DNA of 64,000 bases from Treponema sp. (lineage in GTDB: Bacteria > Spirochaetota > Spirochaetia > Treponematales > Treponemataceae), in assembly GCA_024693715.1 (NCBI GenBank), contig JAILKS010000025.1, positions 95,534 through 159,533 on the forward strand, given 5' to 3'. A program made the position numbers and the translations under genes. Positions 24,729-31,767 of the stretch are shown piece by piece (position 1 is the first letter of the stretch; each line of letters begins with the position of its first letter). The notes beneath the pieces were generated by a model, which did no database searches, was not told the origin of the DNA, and saw only the letters and a program-made list of their open reading frames with translations.

Positions 24729-25745
24729 TTAATTTGCAATTTTCTTTTCAGAAATTCGCAAAATCCTTTTTGATGATTCCTTTTTATAATCATCAAAAAG
24801 TCCTGATTTTTTCAAAGCATCTGTATCTATTGAAACCTTTTTCTGCAAATTATAAGAAAGTTTGAAACGTTCTCCATTTCCACAAACTTTTTCAGCAGTA
24901 TTGCTTTCACTATGACTTAATGCAGAAAGTTTAATCAAAATAGAATTTTTCAAAGCACTTTCTCTCTGTTCCAGATCTTTAATCTGCTGCTGAACATCCA
25001 TTCTTTCTGCAATTAAATCTTCTGTTTCAGCATCAAGCTCTACTTCATCTGCAATGTTCAGATTTGCTGTATATTCACTTTCAGAATCAAGTCCAATTGG
25101 TTCTGGTGGATTATCTGCAAGAACAAAGTTTTCCCAAAAATCCTTTTCAGCAGGAATTAACCTTGTATAAATAAAGTCATCATTACGTCTGATAACATAA
25201 TGTCTTGCAGTTTTTGAATTAAGAAAAAATGCCGTAAGGATAAACCAAGCAAGGCCTGTTACTGCCATATAATGCTGAACCTGACAATAATAACTATCAG
25301 GAATTTCATCATCACTAAAGCCATCACCTTTGGTAGAAGTTTTAATTTCATATCCACCAAGACCTTCAACTGTTTCCCCACCTATTGTTACCTGATGATC
25401 TGCATGGCATAGTCCATCCAAATTAGCGTTCATAAAAGGAACTTCTAAAGATGTATATATACCAGGAACACTTACAATTTCAATCCCAAGTTCTTCACTT
25501 GCTTTCTGCATAATAGGTTTTTCAAGAATATGTCCCCACTCTGTAGAAGCATTTCCTTTAAACCCTTCAACGTTCTTTTTTGAAAGATATACTGTCAAAG
25601 GACTTGCATATTTATTAAGCCCCATGATAGCTCCTACATCACTTCCACCAATTCCGGTAGTTCTTAATTCAAGCCATTTTTCAGGTTCTTTATCCTGTTC
25701 AATTGGTGTAAACTTTGCTTTGATAAATTGAGTACAATCAATCAT
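24729..25745 (-). CDS. YqaJ-type alkaline exonuclease
   Basis: 338 aa. The N-terminal nuclease domain shows WLELRTTGIGGSDVGAIMGLNKY, WGHILEKPI, FMNANLDGLCHAD (catalytic Asp) and YEIKTSTKGD (E-x-K) followed by YYCQVQHYMAVTG. The C-terminal third is helical. It resects double-stranded ends 5'-3' to make the substrate for RecT. Its stop is followed by recT within about 30 bases; its start overlaps the small upstream gene. Confidence 0.9.
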   Translation of the reverse strand: MIDCTQFIKAKFTPIEQDKEPEKWLELRTTGIGGSDVGAIMGLNKYASPLTVYLSKKNVEGFKGNASTEWGHILEKPIMQKASEELGIEIVSVPGIYTSLEVPFMNANLDGLCHADHQVTIGGETVEGLGGYEIKTSTKGDGFSDDEIPDSYYCQVQHYMAVTGLAWFILTAFFLNSKTARHYVIRRNDDFIYTRLIPAEKDFWENFVLADNPPEPIGLDSESEYTANLNIADEVELDAETEDLIAERMDVQQQIKDLEQRESALKNSILIKLSALSHSESNTAEKVCGNGERFKLSYNLQKKVSIDTDALKKSGLFDDYKKESSKRILRISEKKIAN

Positions 25746-25921
25746 AGAACATCTCCTTCTTTGTATTCACTTCCGGCTTCCTGAATTGACATTTTGTCTA
25801 TTTTTTCCTGAACATCATCAGCCCTTTTACACCATAAAGCAATCATAAAAGAATCTTTGGCCTTAGATGCAGCACGAATAAAATTATCTTTCATGGCCTT
25901 TAATTTTGAATATTTAGTCAT
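25742..25921 (-). CDS. Small basic helical protein, 59 aa
   Basis: Start at the ATG at 25919-25921 (MTKYSKLKAMKDNFIR) with GGGG seven bases upstream. The longer frame starts inside the preceding gene. It is helical with no recognised domain. Overlap of four bases with the YqaJ gene indicates coupling. Confidence 0.5.
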   Translation of the reverse strand: MTKYSKLKAMKDNFIRAASKAKDSFMIALWCKRADDVQEKIDKMSIQEAGSEYKEGDVL

Positions 25922-25934
25922 AATCTTCCCCCTT

Positions 25935-26498
25935 CTATTCTGCTTTTCCACAAGAAAAAGGTTTCATTCTTCTCTCAGCTTCTCTACAAGCTCTGTCTAT
26001 ACGTTCTCTTTCTGCCTGAGAAGGTTTATCTATAAGGAAAGCCTTTCTTATTTTTTCAACACACTTATCAGTAAGCCTGAGACCTTTATTTGTATTAATG
26101 ACATACCCTTTTTCTATCCCCAAAGCTGTAGCCAATAATTGATTATCACAAGACATAATATAATTACGGCGTTTCAAAAAAGAGATTATGTCATCAACTG
26201 ATATTTCAAGCCCTAGAGCTACAGTTTCAATAACATGATCCATAGGCTGACTTAAATAATGTTCTGTTGCTAATGCTGATGCGACTTCAATCCATGTTTC
26301 TTTTGTATTAGGAAGTACAAAATTATTCAAATCTGTTTGTTCCACAGGAATTAGACTTGAAAACTGAATAATTGCATTAAATACATCAATACAACGTCTG
26401 TCATCATCAAATTCATTGCAAATATCATTTATTTCACTCAAAGAAAGTGTGTCTTTGGCTTTTAGTTCATCAATTTTTTCAAAAATATTTACTAACAT
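25935..26498 (-). CDS. Hypothetical helical protein, 187 aa
   Basis: Mostly helical. A central segment (GLEISVDDIISFLKRRNYIM) could be a helix-turn-helix-like unit, and the C-terminus is Arg/Glu-rich (QAERERIDRACREAERRM). No family recognised. It lies between the antirepressor-like gene and the recombination genes. Confidence 0.5.
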   Translation of the reverse strand: MLVNIFEKIDELKAKDTLSLSEINDICNEFDDDRRCIDVFNAIIQFSSLIPVEQTDLNNFVLPNTKETWIEVASALATEHYLSQPMDHVIETVALGLEISVDDIISFLKRRNYIMSCDNQLLATALGIEKGYVINTNKGLRLTDKCVEKIRKAFLIDKPSQAERERIDRACREAERRMKPFSCGKAE

Positions 26499-26512
26499 GA
26501 TTTGTATTCTCC

Positions 26513-27202
26513 TTAATTTTCACAATATTCATTTTTCATTTTTTCAGATAATGCATAAATCTTCTTAAAATCTGAAATATCTAATTCATTACAGATATAA
26601 TCCATAGGTTTCATATCTTTGTTAGAAGCTCTTGTTTTTACATCAATCGAAGTATCACGTTTTACAAGATTCCAGAACTCATGCCATGCAGCACTATAAT
26701 TATTCATTACTGAACCCACTTTCTGAATGTTCTGCCAAAGATGATTTCTTGCATTTTCTGATGGAGTTTCTACAAGTTCACAATTAGCAATTTTCTTTTC
26801 TACATCAGCTTTGTAATTTGAAAGATCTATATTCTCTGATCTAAGTCTGGCAATTTCTTCATCAGCAGCAGCCTTAAACATTTCCATTGCCTGCATCATT
26901 CGCAATGATGGTGTAAGTGATGTATCTACAGCCTTTACCGCTCCGGTAAAGGTATTTTGATTTGTCTGATTTCCCTTTAAATGTTCAAGTAATATAGTAA
27001 TTTCTGCTTCATTCCAATAAGTAGGCTTACCATTTTTAATTTTCTTGTTTGGTAAACATTTTTTTGCATTTTCAAGAATTACTTTGGGGCTTGTATTTAA
27101 TTGAAATGCAACTTGTTTTGTTGTCATCAATTCCGTATTGGAATTACCTGAAATTTCTGCTAAACTCTGGAATGAGTTTACCGATAATGAATTTGTATTC
27201 AT
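26513..27202 (-). CDS. Antirepressor-like DNA-binding protein
   Basis: 229 aa. Residues about 26-75 (MTTKQVAFQLNTSPKVILENAKKCLPNKKIKNGKPTYWNE...) form the winged or MerR-like HTH found at the start of many phage antirepressors. The middle part is helical, and the C-terminal domain (WQNIQKVGSVMNNYS ... MDYICNEL) is also seen in them. It is the first gene of the leftward operon driven from the repressor-controlled promoter at 27.4 kb and lies directly behind a structured leader RNA, as the ant gene does behind c4 RNA in P1-type phages. Confidence 0.6.
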   Translation of the reverse strand: MNTNSLSVNSFQSLAEISGNSNTELMTTKQVAFQLNTSPKVILENAKKCLPNKKIKNGKPTYWNEAEITILLEHLKGNQTNQNTFTGAVKAVDTSLTPSLRMMQAMEMFKAAADEEIARLRSENIDLSNYKADVEKKIANCELVETPSENARNHLWQNIQKVGSVMNNYSAAWHEFWNLVKRDTSIDVKTRASNKDMKPMDYICNELDISDFKKIYALSEKMKNEYCEN

Positions 27203-27260
27203 TTGAACTCCTTGCGTTGTAGGTTCCGGTGTGGTAATTGGTAGCCTACTTCGCTTGTTA

Positions 27261-27397
27261 GAAAAAGAAAGCCCTAAAAAACCTTTTCACCTAAAAATAG
27301 GTTCTGCACGAAAAGGTCTCTTAGGGCTGTAAAGTTGCAAAGCAACTTAGAAATGTGCAGATAATTTCTAAACTGCCTTTAAGGATTAACAATCCTT
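27261..27397 (-). ncRNA. Kissing-loop leader RNA, copy C (upstream of antirepressor)
   Basis: Minus-strand order: hairpin AAGGATT/AATCCTT (27381-27397); hairpin TTAGAAAT/ATTTCTAA (27364-27371 with 27347-27354) with loop TATCTGCAC; hairpin AAGTTGC/GCAACTT (27332-27348); then a long terminator stem AGCCCTAA/TTAGGGCT (27321-27328 with 27270-27277) containing CCTTTTC/GAAAAGG and ending in TTCTTTTTC. The unpaired GTGCAGA inside the terminator (27303-27309 on plus) is complementary to TCTGCAC of the second hairpin loop, 7 bp. About 60% identical to copy D, with the kissing pairs changed together. Confidence 0.8.
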
Positions 27398-27406
27398 TTG
27401 TATTTT

Positions 27407-27485
27407 CTTTGCATTTGCAAAGTTTATAATTATTTTATATATGCAAACACATTATTTGTCAAGCAAATTCTTTGTGTTTACAAAG
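27407..27485 (-). promoter_or_regulatory. Leftward promoter with CTTTGNN..ACAAAG operators
   Basis: Minus-strand TTGACA (27457-27462), 17-bp spacer and TATAAA (27434-27439). Palindromic operators CTTTGCATTTGCAAAG (27407-27422) and CTTTGTGTTTACAAAG (27470-27485) flank it. A rightward TTGTCA-N17-TACAAA points at the repressor gene, and its -10 overlaps the second operator, so the repressor can shut both directions. Confidence 0.75.
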
Positions 27486-27493
27486 TTTTTTTT

Positions 27494-27763
27494 ATGGAAT
27501 TCTGGATTAGATTAAAAGCATTAATGAAATCTCAAAAAATAACACAAGAAAAACTGTGTAAAACTTGTGATATTAGTCTTGCAACTTTTGTTAGTTGGAT
27601 TCATAACAACAGATTGCCTGATTTATTATCTGCTATAAAAATTGCTCAAACGCTTGGTACTACAGTAGAATTTTTAGTAACAGGCAAAAATGATAATGCT
27701 GCTGAACAACAATTAAAAGAACTTAAAGCAAAATTAGCTGACTTAATAATGTTCAAAAAATAA
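27494..27763 (+). CDS. XRE-family repressor 1
   Basis: 89 aa from the ATG at 27494 (MEFWIRLKALMKSQ); the open frame begins 32 codons earlier but reads through the promoter. HTH residues about 14-60: ITQEKLCKTCDISLATFVSWIHNNRLPDLLSAIKIAQTLGTTVEFLVTG. It lacks the larger cleavage domain of LexA-like repressors. It is a paralogue of the gene at 28068: both begin MEFW and share NRLPDL. It faces an operator-flanked leftward promoter. The rightward -10 lies about 9 bases before the ATG, so the mRNA is probably leaderless. Confidence 0.85.
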   Translation: MEFWIRLKALMKSQKITQEKLCKTCDISLATFVSWIHNNRLPDLLSAIKIAQTLGTTVEFLVTGKNDNAAEQQLKELKAKLADLIMFKK

Positions 27764-27815
27764 CCTCCTATAAAGACTGATTAGAAGTTTACCAGACCGG
27801 CATCTTTAATCGCTT

Positions 27816-27954
27816 GAAAAAGAAAACCCTTAGAATTCTTTCCACCTAGATAAACTAGGTTAGGAGCGGAAAGAACCCTAAGGGCTGTAAAGTTGCAAAG
27901 CAACTTAGAAAAGCTCCTATTTTTCCTAAATTGCCTATTAGGATTAACAATCCT
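27816..27954 (-). ncRNA. Kissing-loop leader RNA, copy D
   Basis: Same order as copy C: hairpin AGGATT/AATCCT (27940-27954), hairpin with loop ATAGGAGC (27913-27919), hairpin AAGTTGC/GCAACTT, then the long terminator AGCCCTTAG/CTAAGGGTT with inner GGAAAG/CTTTCC and TTTTCTTTTTC. The kissing pair TAGGAGC/GCTCCTA (plus 27861-27867 and 27913-27919) is 7 bp. All seven bases differ from copy C yet complementarity is kept, which is direct covariation. One outer pair is G.U on minus only. Confidence 0.8.
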
Positions 27955-27987
27955 TTTATATATATAACCAAATTGATTATGTTTATA

Positions 27988-28044
27988 TTATTATACTCAT
28001 TTAATTATTTTGTCAAGCACATACTTAAAAAATTATATATAATT
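27988..28044 (-). promoter_or_regulatory. Leftward promoter of copy D leader
   Basis: Minus-strand TTGACA (28011-28016) with TAATAA (27988-27993) at 17 bp or TATAAT (27990-27995) at 15 bp. AT palindromes TTATATATATAA (27956-27967) and AATTATATATAATT (28031-28044) on either side are operator candidates. A rightward TTGTCA-N17-TTATAT faces the repressor gene at 28068. Confidence 0.6.
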
Positions 28045-28067
28045 CCGATATAACTTTAGAGGTATAT

Positions 28068-28415
28068 ATGGAATTTTGGAATAAAATAAAAGATGAACTT
28101 GACTTTAAAGGAATTTCACAAAAAGAATTTGCTGCAAAACTTGATATAAATATCCAGACTTTTAGAAATTCTATTTCTCTTAACCGGTTACCAGATTTAG
28201 TTACAGCTTATAAAATGGCACAGGAATTGGATCAACCTTTAGAATATTTTATAAATGATGATCCTGTTCCACCTAATAATTATCATCTTCCAACAAGAGA
28301 AATAGAGTTGCTTTCAAACTATAGAAAACTCTCTGATAAAGAAAAGAAAACTATAGATTTAGCAACACAAATTCTAGCATCGGATTATAAAGAACCAAAT
28401 TCAGATATTTTCTAA
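28068..28415 (+). CDS. XRE-family repressor 2
   Basis: 115 aa, MEFWNKIKDELDFKG... The HTH covers residues 15-60 (ISQKEFAAKLDINIQTFRNSISLNRLPDLVTAYKMAQELDQPLEYF). A 45-residue helical tail may dimerise. AGAGG lies five bases upstream of ATG. With leader copy D and its promoter it forms the second copy of an RNA-plus-repressor module; the first copy is 27261-27763. Confidence 0.85.
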   Translation: MEFWNKIKDELDFKGISQKEFAAKLDINIQTFRNSISLNRLPDLVTAYKMAQELDQPLEYFINDDPVPPNNYHLPTREIELLSNYRKLSDKEKKTIDLATQILASDYKEPNSDIF

Positions 28416-28765
28416 ATAACCTCCTGTAAAAAACTAATGAACACACCCAACAAGTTAGATATGTCAATATCTAACTTTAGGATATATCCTAAAATTTTCA
28501 GAAATTTTATCAAAGTTGTAATTCTATCAACCGTTGCCTGAGCTTCATTAAATGAATAAGAATTCCGACCTCTTATTTTCACTTGCGAAATCAATTTCGC
28601 AAGTCCAAGCTTTTCTAGCACCATATTGATTCGCTTTGTTTTAAAGGGTACGAATTCTATTTCATACCCTTTTTCTTCAATGATTTTCTGAATTGTTCTG
28701 GTTGTTACACCTAAAGATTGAGCTAATTCTACAGAAAACTCTCCAAAATATAAAAAATGATCCTC
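28412..28765 (-). pseudogene. HTH-protein remnant or gene with unusual start
   Basis: The frame is open from 28765 to the stop at 28412, but the only ATG is at 28624. The stretch before it encodes a good helix-turn-helix (FSVELAQSLGVTTRTIQKIIEEKG), so the functional protein should begin near 28750, where an AGGAGG site stands without a start codon in this frame. An ATG in the +1 frame lies 30 bases further upstream. This suggests a lost start or one-base frameshift; a non-ATG start is the alternative. Confidence 0.45.
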
Positions 28766-28795
28766 CTATACGATATTTTTTCATTATCGTATAGG
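28765..28795. repeat. Perfect 11-bp inverted repeat
   Basis: CCTATACGATA and TATCGTATAGG separated by nine bases, directly upstream of the AGGAGG of the HTH remnant. It is a likely operator or a hairpin that sequesters the ribosome site; no T-run follows on either strand. Confidence 0.6.
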
Positions 28796-28886
28796 AAAAT
28801 GAGTATTTGAATTAACTTGAATTTGCTTGAATCGTTACTTTAATTGCTTAAAGGTAAATTAAAGTAGAATAATGATATATTTTTTA

Positions 28887-28914
28887 TTGACAAATAATGT
28901 TTTAACGCTATAAT
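28887..28914 (+). promoter_or_regulatory. Strong rightward promoter
   Basis: Consensus TTGACA (28887-28892), 16-bp spacer and TATAAT (28909-28914), the best match to a vegetative promoter in the window. No ORF follows; the transcript ends at the terminator at 29104, so it makes a noncoding RNA of about 184 nt. Confidence 0.85.
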
Positions 28915-28920
28915 ACAATT

Positions 28921-29104
28921 AAAGTCAGATCGATCCCATAAAACAATTAAATGTTTTGGGTATGCCGTGGCTGCGGCTTCGGTGGAGATTAAAAGTTCCT
29001 GACTATTAAACTAGGTTACCTTCATAATCTTTTGATTGGGTATGCCGTTAGTGATGTTGCCTATTGCACTCACTCTCGGTAAGGTGTAATTCCTAGTTTT
29101 TTTT
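28921..29104 (+). ncRNA. Orphan two-domain structured RNA
   Basis: Domain 1 is closed by AGTCAG/CTGACT (28923-28928, 28999-29004) and contains a CCCAtAAAACA/TGTTTTGGG hairpin. Domain 2 is closed by AAACTAGG/CCTAGTTT (29008-29015, 29092-29099) with inner TTACC/GGTAA and ends in eight T. The same GGGTATGCCGT motif occurs once in each domain (at 28958 and 29038). There is no ORF. I do not recognise it as 6S, tmRNA, RNase P or any riboswitch. Confidence 0.65.
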
Positions 29105-29699
29105 ATTTTAACCTTATAACTTTCTTTCTGTAATAAATCAAAACTTCATCAGCCTTAATATTTGCTGCTACAGCCTTTTTCAAATTATCAAATTGTAATC
29201 TTGTAAGATCTTGTGAAATGGTAATAAAACAACTTTCAGCTTGTTCTACAGATCTGTTATATTGTGTTGTAGCCTTATCTGATGTATCTTTTATCTCCAT
29301 AAATCCATGTTTACCAGGTTTTTTATAAAATGTATCAGATTTTTTACCACCAACGTATTCATTATCAAGTAAATAAATATCATATCCTTCTTTAGCAAGA
29401 ATTTCACATGCTCTAAATTCATCAGCATATTCACCATTTTTATTAAAAGCATCCAATTTTTCTTTTGCTACATGAAAATTTTTGTATGGCTCATAACTTT
29501 CATTTTCAAGATAATTCAGTAATTCTTCTCTTTCTTGTTCTGAAAGTTCCATTACCCCTTTATATGTAAATCTACCTCTTTCATCTCTGGGGTGAACAGC
29601 ACTATTAAAAGCCTTTTCTACAATACCATAATTAAATGATATATAAATTTTTGGTCTTACAAGTTCTTCATAAACAAATTTCTTTACTAACAGTTTCAT
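29103..29699 (-). CDS. Toxin-like nuclease (CdiA-CT/MuF-toxin type)
   Basis: 198 aa. Residues about 33-47 (AVHPRDERGRFTYKG) match the DERGRF linker seen in phage head-associated and polymorphic toxin proteins. The C-terminal half (YDIYLLDNEYVGG ... GFMEIKDTSDKATTQYNRSVEQAES) looks like the EIK-bearing nuclease core of CdiA C-terminal tRNases. It lacks a signal peptide. No obvious immunity gene is adjacent; the 184-nt RNA ends exactly at its stop codon. It may be a cargo toxin or defence nuclease. Confidence 0.5.
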   Translation of the reverse strand: MKLLVKKFVYEELVRPKIYISFNYGIVEKAFNSAVHPRDERGRFTYKGVMELSEQEREELLNYLENESYEPYKNFHVAKEKLDAFNKNGEYADEFRACEILAKEGYDIYLLDNEYVGGKKSDTFYKKPGKHGFMEIKDTSDKATTQYNRSVEQAESCFITISQDLTRLQFDNLKKAVAANIKADEVLIYYRKKVIRLK

Positions 29700-29748
29700 A
29701 ATTATTCCTCCTACCTGAGTAATAATTATACACTATAAGAATATTTGT

Positions 29749-30402
29749 TTAAACGTTGTTTTCTTGTCTAAATTTCTCTACCAATTCACCGGTAGATTCA
29801 CACATATTTCTTTCTCTGGCATTTTTTAATTTTGCCGTAATTGTCTGCTGAGAATAGCCTTCAATTTCTTTCTGTAACTTACCTTCTTTAAGCTGCTCCA
29901 AAATATAACGTTCATCTTCTTTCAGGTTCAATAAATTGGATGGCTTAACTTTATATATTAATGACGTTATCAATAAAAATAATACCAGATAGATGCCATG
30001 TATTAAAATTGATATTGGAAGAAGTCTTTGAAGTGAAAAAGAAACTACAACGTTAATTCCATAAATTATTGTAGCCGGCCATTTTATTTTTGGATATGCA
30101 CCAAAAGAAATAAGCAGAAAAAATATTGTTCCATAATTATAAAATGTATTAACATAAATTAATGAACAGGCATAAATTATAAATCCAAAAGCCATTCCAG
30201 GACGAGCAAAAAAGAATATAAGAATTGCAATCAATATACAACCTGCAATCCTTAATTCTGCATGATATTGAATTGGTGATAAAAAATACTGATAAAAATG
30301 ACATGCTGCAAGAAGTAAATGAAGCAACAAAATAATGCCTAATATTTTGTCGCTTCTTAATGAGTTATATCTTTGTTTTAATTTATTTAATATATTATTC
30401 AT
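29749..30402 (-). CDS. Membrane-anchored LuxR-type HTH protein
   Basis: 217 aa. Five or six hydrophobic spans lie between residues 20 and 150. The cytoplasmic end has LKEDERYILEQLKEGKLQKEIEGYSQQTITAKLKNARERN, which fits a GerE/LuxR-like HTH. Such one-component membrane regulators sense envelope or medium cues. It lies in the early operon of the second repressor; its target is unknown. Confidence 0.55.
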   Translation of the reverse strand: MNNILNKLKQRYNSLRSDKILGIILLLHLLLAACHFYQYFLSPIQYHAELRIAGCILIAILIFFFARPGMAFGFIIYACSLIYVNTFYNYGTIFFLLISFGAYPKIKWPATIIYGINVVVSFSLQRLLPISILIHGIYLVLFLLITSLIYKVKPSNLLNLKEDERYILEQLKEGKLQKEIEGYSQQTITAKLKNARERNMCESTGELVEKFRQENNV

Positions 30403-30464
30403 TCTACTGAATTAATCGGTTTTAGAAGAACACTTCTTTAACATTAATTAGCAGATGATAGTTT

Positions 30465-30902
30465 TTAATTACTTTTATGTTGTAGATCAATCATGTATAA
30501 GATTCTCTTAATTTTATTTTCTTCTCCTGTAATGTAAAAAGGCTCTGCTCCAAGTTGTATACAGAATTGTTTTATATAAATGAAGATTTGTGGTATATCT
30601 TTGTATAATTCACCATTAATAAAAGTATCTAAAAATTCACTTAAATCTTCATCACTATTAAAACTACAAATAATTTCTGTTGTAGCATTTGTAGTTAATA
30701 ATTGTTTAACAAACTTAAAATAAAAGAGCTGATTGCTTGAAACAGATGTTATTATATAGTTGAATTCCATGTTCTCATCACAATATCTTAAAGCGTTAAT
30801 TTCTTCTGTAGATTCTGTATTCTTTGGAACTCTTATAGTCTGTGCCGATAATAATACTGTAAACGTAACTAATAATAATACGACTGAAATAATTTTTTTC
30901 AT
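30465..30902 (-). CDS. Exported protein, 145 aa
   Basis: The signal peptide MKKIISVVLLLVTFTVLLSAQ ends at LSAQ, the usual cleavage style of this genome's exported proteins. The mature part is acidic and helical. No family recognised. With the membrane regulator next to it, it may form an envelope-sensing pair; that is inference from position only. Confidence 0.55.
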   Translation of the reverse strand: MKKIISVVLLLVTFTVLLSAQTIRVPKNTESTEEINALRYCDENMEFNYIITSVSSNQLFYFKFVKQLLTTNATTEIICSFNSDEDLSEFLDTFINGELYKDIPQIFIYIKQFCIQLGAEPFYITGEENKIKRILYMIDLQHKSN

Positions 30903-30921
30903 AAATAATCTCCTTAAAATG

Positions 30922-31233
30922 TTATTTATTATCTGCCTTATTTAAGGCCTGATACCTGTATTTAATCTGGCTGACATATTGCCTGGAAACTTTAAGTTTT
31001 CTTGCAATATCACTCTGCATTACTCCGGCTTCAAGTTCTTTAATTATAGCCTTAGCCATTTTACATTGTAAATCATGGGGAACTTTATAGGCTTTTACAT
31101 TAAATGCTTTCAAAATCTGTAAAACTCTGTATCGCTTTATTCCCATTATTTCAGATATTTGATCTGCCGTATAATTTTCTTTTGCCAATTGAACTATTTT
31201 TTTATTGCGTTTAGGTATTTCTGCTTGTGTCAT
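30922..31233 (-). CDS. Small protein with two HTH-like segments
   Basis: 103 aa. The first HTH is YTADQISEIMGIKRYRVLQIL, the second VMQSDIARKLKVSRQYVSQIKYRY. Two HTH in so short a protein resemble transposase N-terminal or phage regulator units. It overlaps the excisionase-like gene by four bases. Confidence 0.65.
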   Translation of the reverse strand: MTQAEIPKRNKKIVQLAKENYTADQISEIMGIKRYRVLQILKAFNVKAYKVPHDLQCKMAKAIIKELEAGVMQSDIARKLKVSRQYVSQIKYRYQALNKADNK

Positions 31234-31556
31234 TTATTTGTAGCTCCTGTTTTGTATTTAGCATGATAAGCCGGTAATTCTGAATCAGGAATTTTAACCC
31301 ATTCCATAACACTTTCTCTGCTCCAAACTTTTCTTCCTCCTACCCTAGCATCAGGAATACCACCTTTGCATTGCAGATACCTTTTACACCTATATGTTGA
31401 TAAAGACATTCCTCCTTTCTTCTTCCAACATTCTTCATCATTATACCATAAAGAAGGAAATAAAGCATCAAAATCTTTTTTATTTTTTTCAGATGAAGCA
31501 ATGTCCTTTATCTCTTTTAATTCTTTAAGAATCTCATTAAATTCTGGTATATCCAT
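31230..31556 (-). CDS. Excisionase-like protein (MerR-type winged helix)
   Basis: 108 aa. The segment WYNDEECWKKKGGMSLSTYRCKRYLQCKGGIPDARVGGRKVWSRESVMEWV has the winged-helix layout of Xis and helix-turn-helix_17 proteins, with R.GGRKVW..E.V..W near the end. It may direct excision or act as an early regulator, although the integrase is 12 kb away. Confidence 0.55.
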   Translation of the reverse strand: MDIPEFNEILKELKEIKDIASSEKNKKDFDALFPSLWYNDEECWKKKGGMSLSTYRCKRYLQCKGGIPDARVGGRKVWSRESVMEWVKIPDSELPAYHAKYKTGATNK

Positions 31557-31569
31557 AATCTATCCCCTT

Positions 31570-31758
31570 TTACAGTTTTTTATTCTGTTCTTCCTTACGG
31601 ATATTCTTTCCAAGAATTATTTTCCATGCAAGTTTAATCCTATACTTAAACTTCATCTGAGAAATAGTATCAAAGAAACAATCCCAAGATTGATTTACAA
31701 GTGAATACTGTTTACGTCTTACAAGTTGTCTTAATTTTTTCTGCTGCTTATTACTCAT
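31570..31758 (-). CDS. Hypothetical basic protein, 62 aa
   Basis: Very basic peptide (MSNKQQKKLRQLVRRKQYS) that ends with KNIRKEEQNKKL. No domain recognised. It follows the DUF1351 gene by nine bases. Confidence 0.5.
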   Translation of the reverse strand: MSNKQQKKLRQLVRRKQYSLVNQSWDCFFDTISQMKFKYRIKLAWKIILGKNIRKEEQNKKL

Positions 31759-31767
31759 AATTATCCC

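Noticed and set aside
27261..27954. Plus-strand leader or riboswitch of the repressor genes
   Set aside because: G.U versus A.C asymmetry and the T-runs place the RNA on the minus strand; the repressor promoters lie downstream of the elements on plus.
28921..29104. 6S RNA, tmRNA or RNase P RNA
   Set aside because: No single long rod with central bubble, no tRNA-like ends or tag ORF, and no conserved P RNA core were seen.
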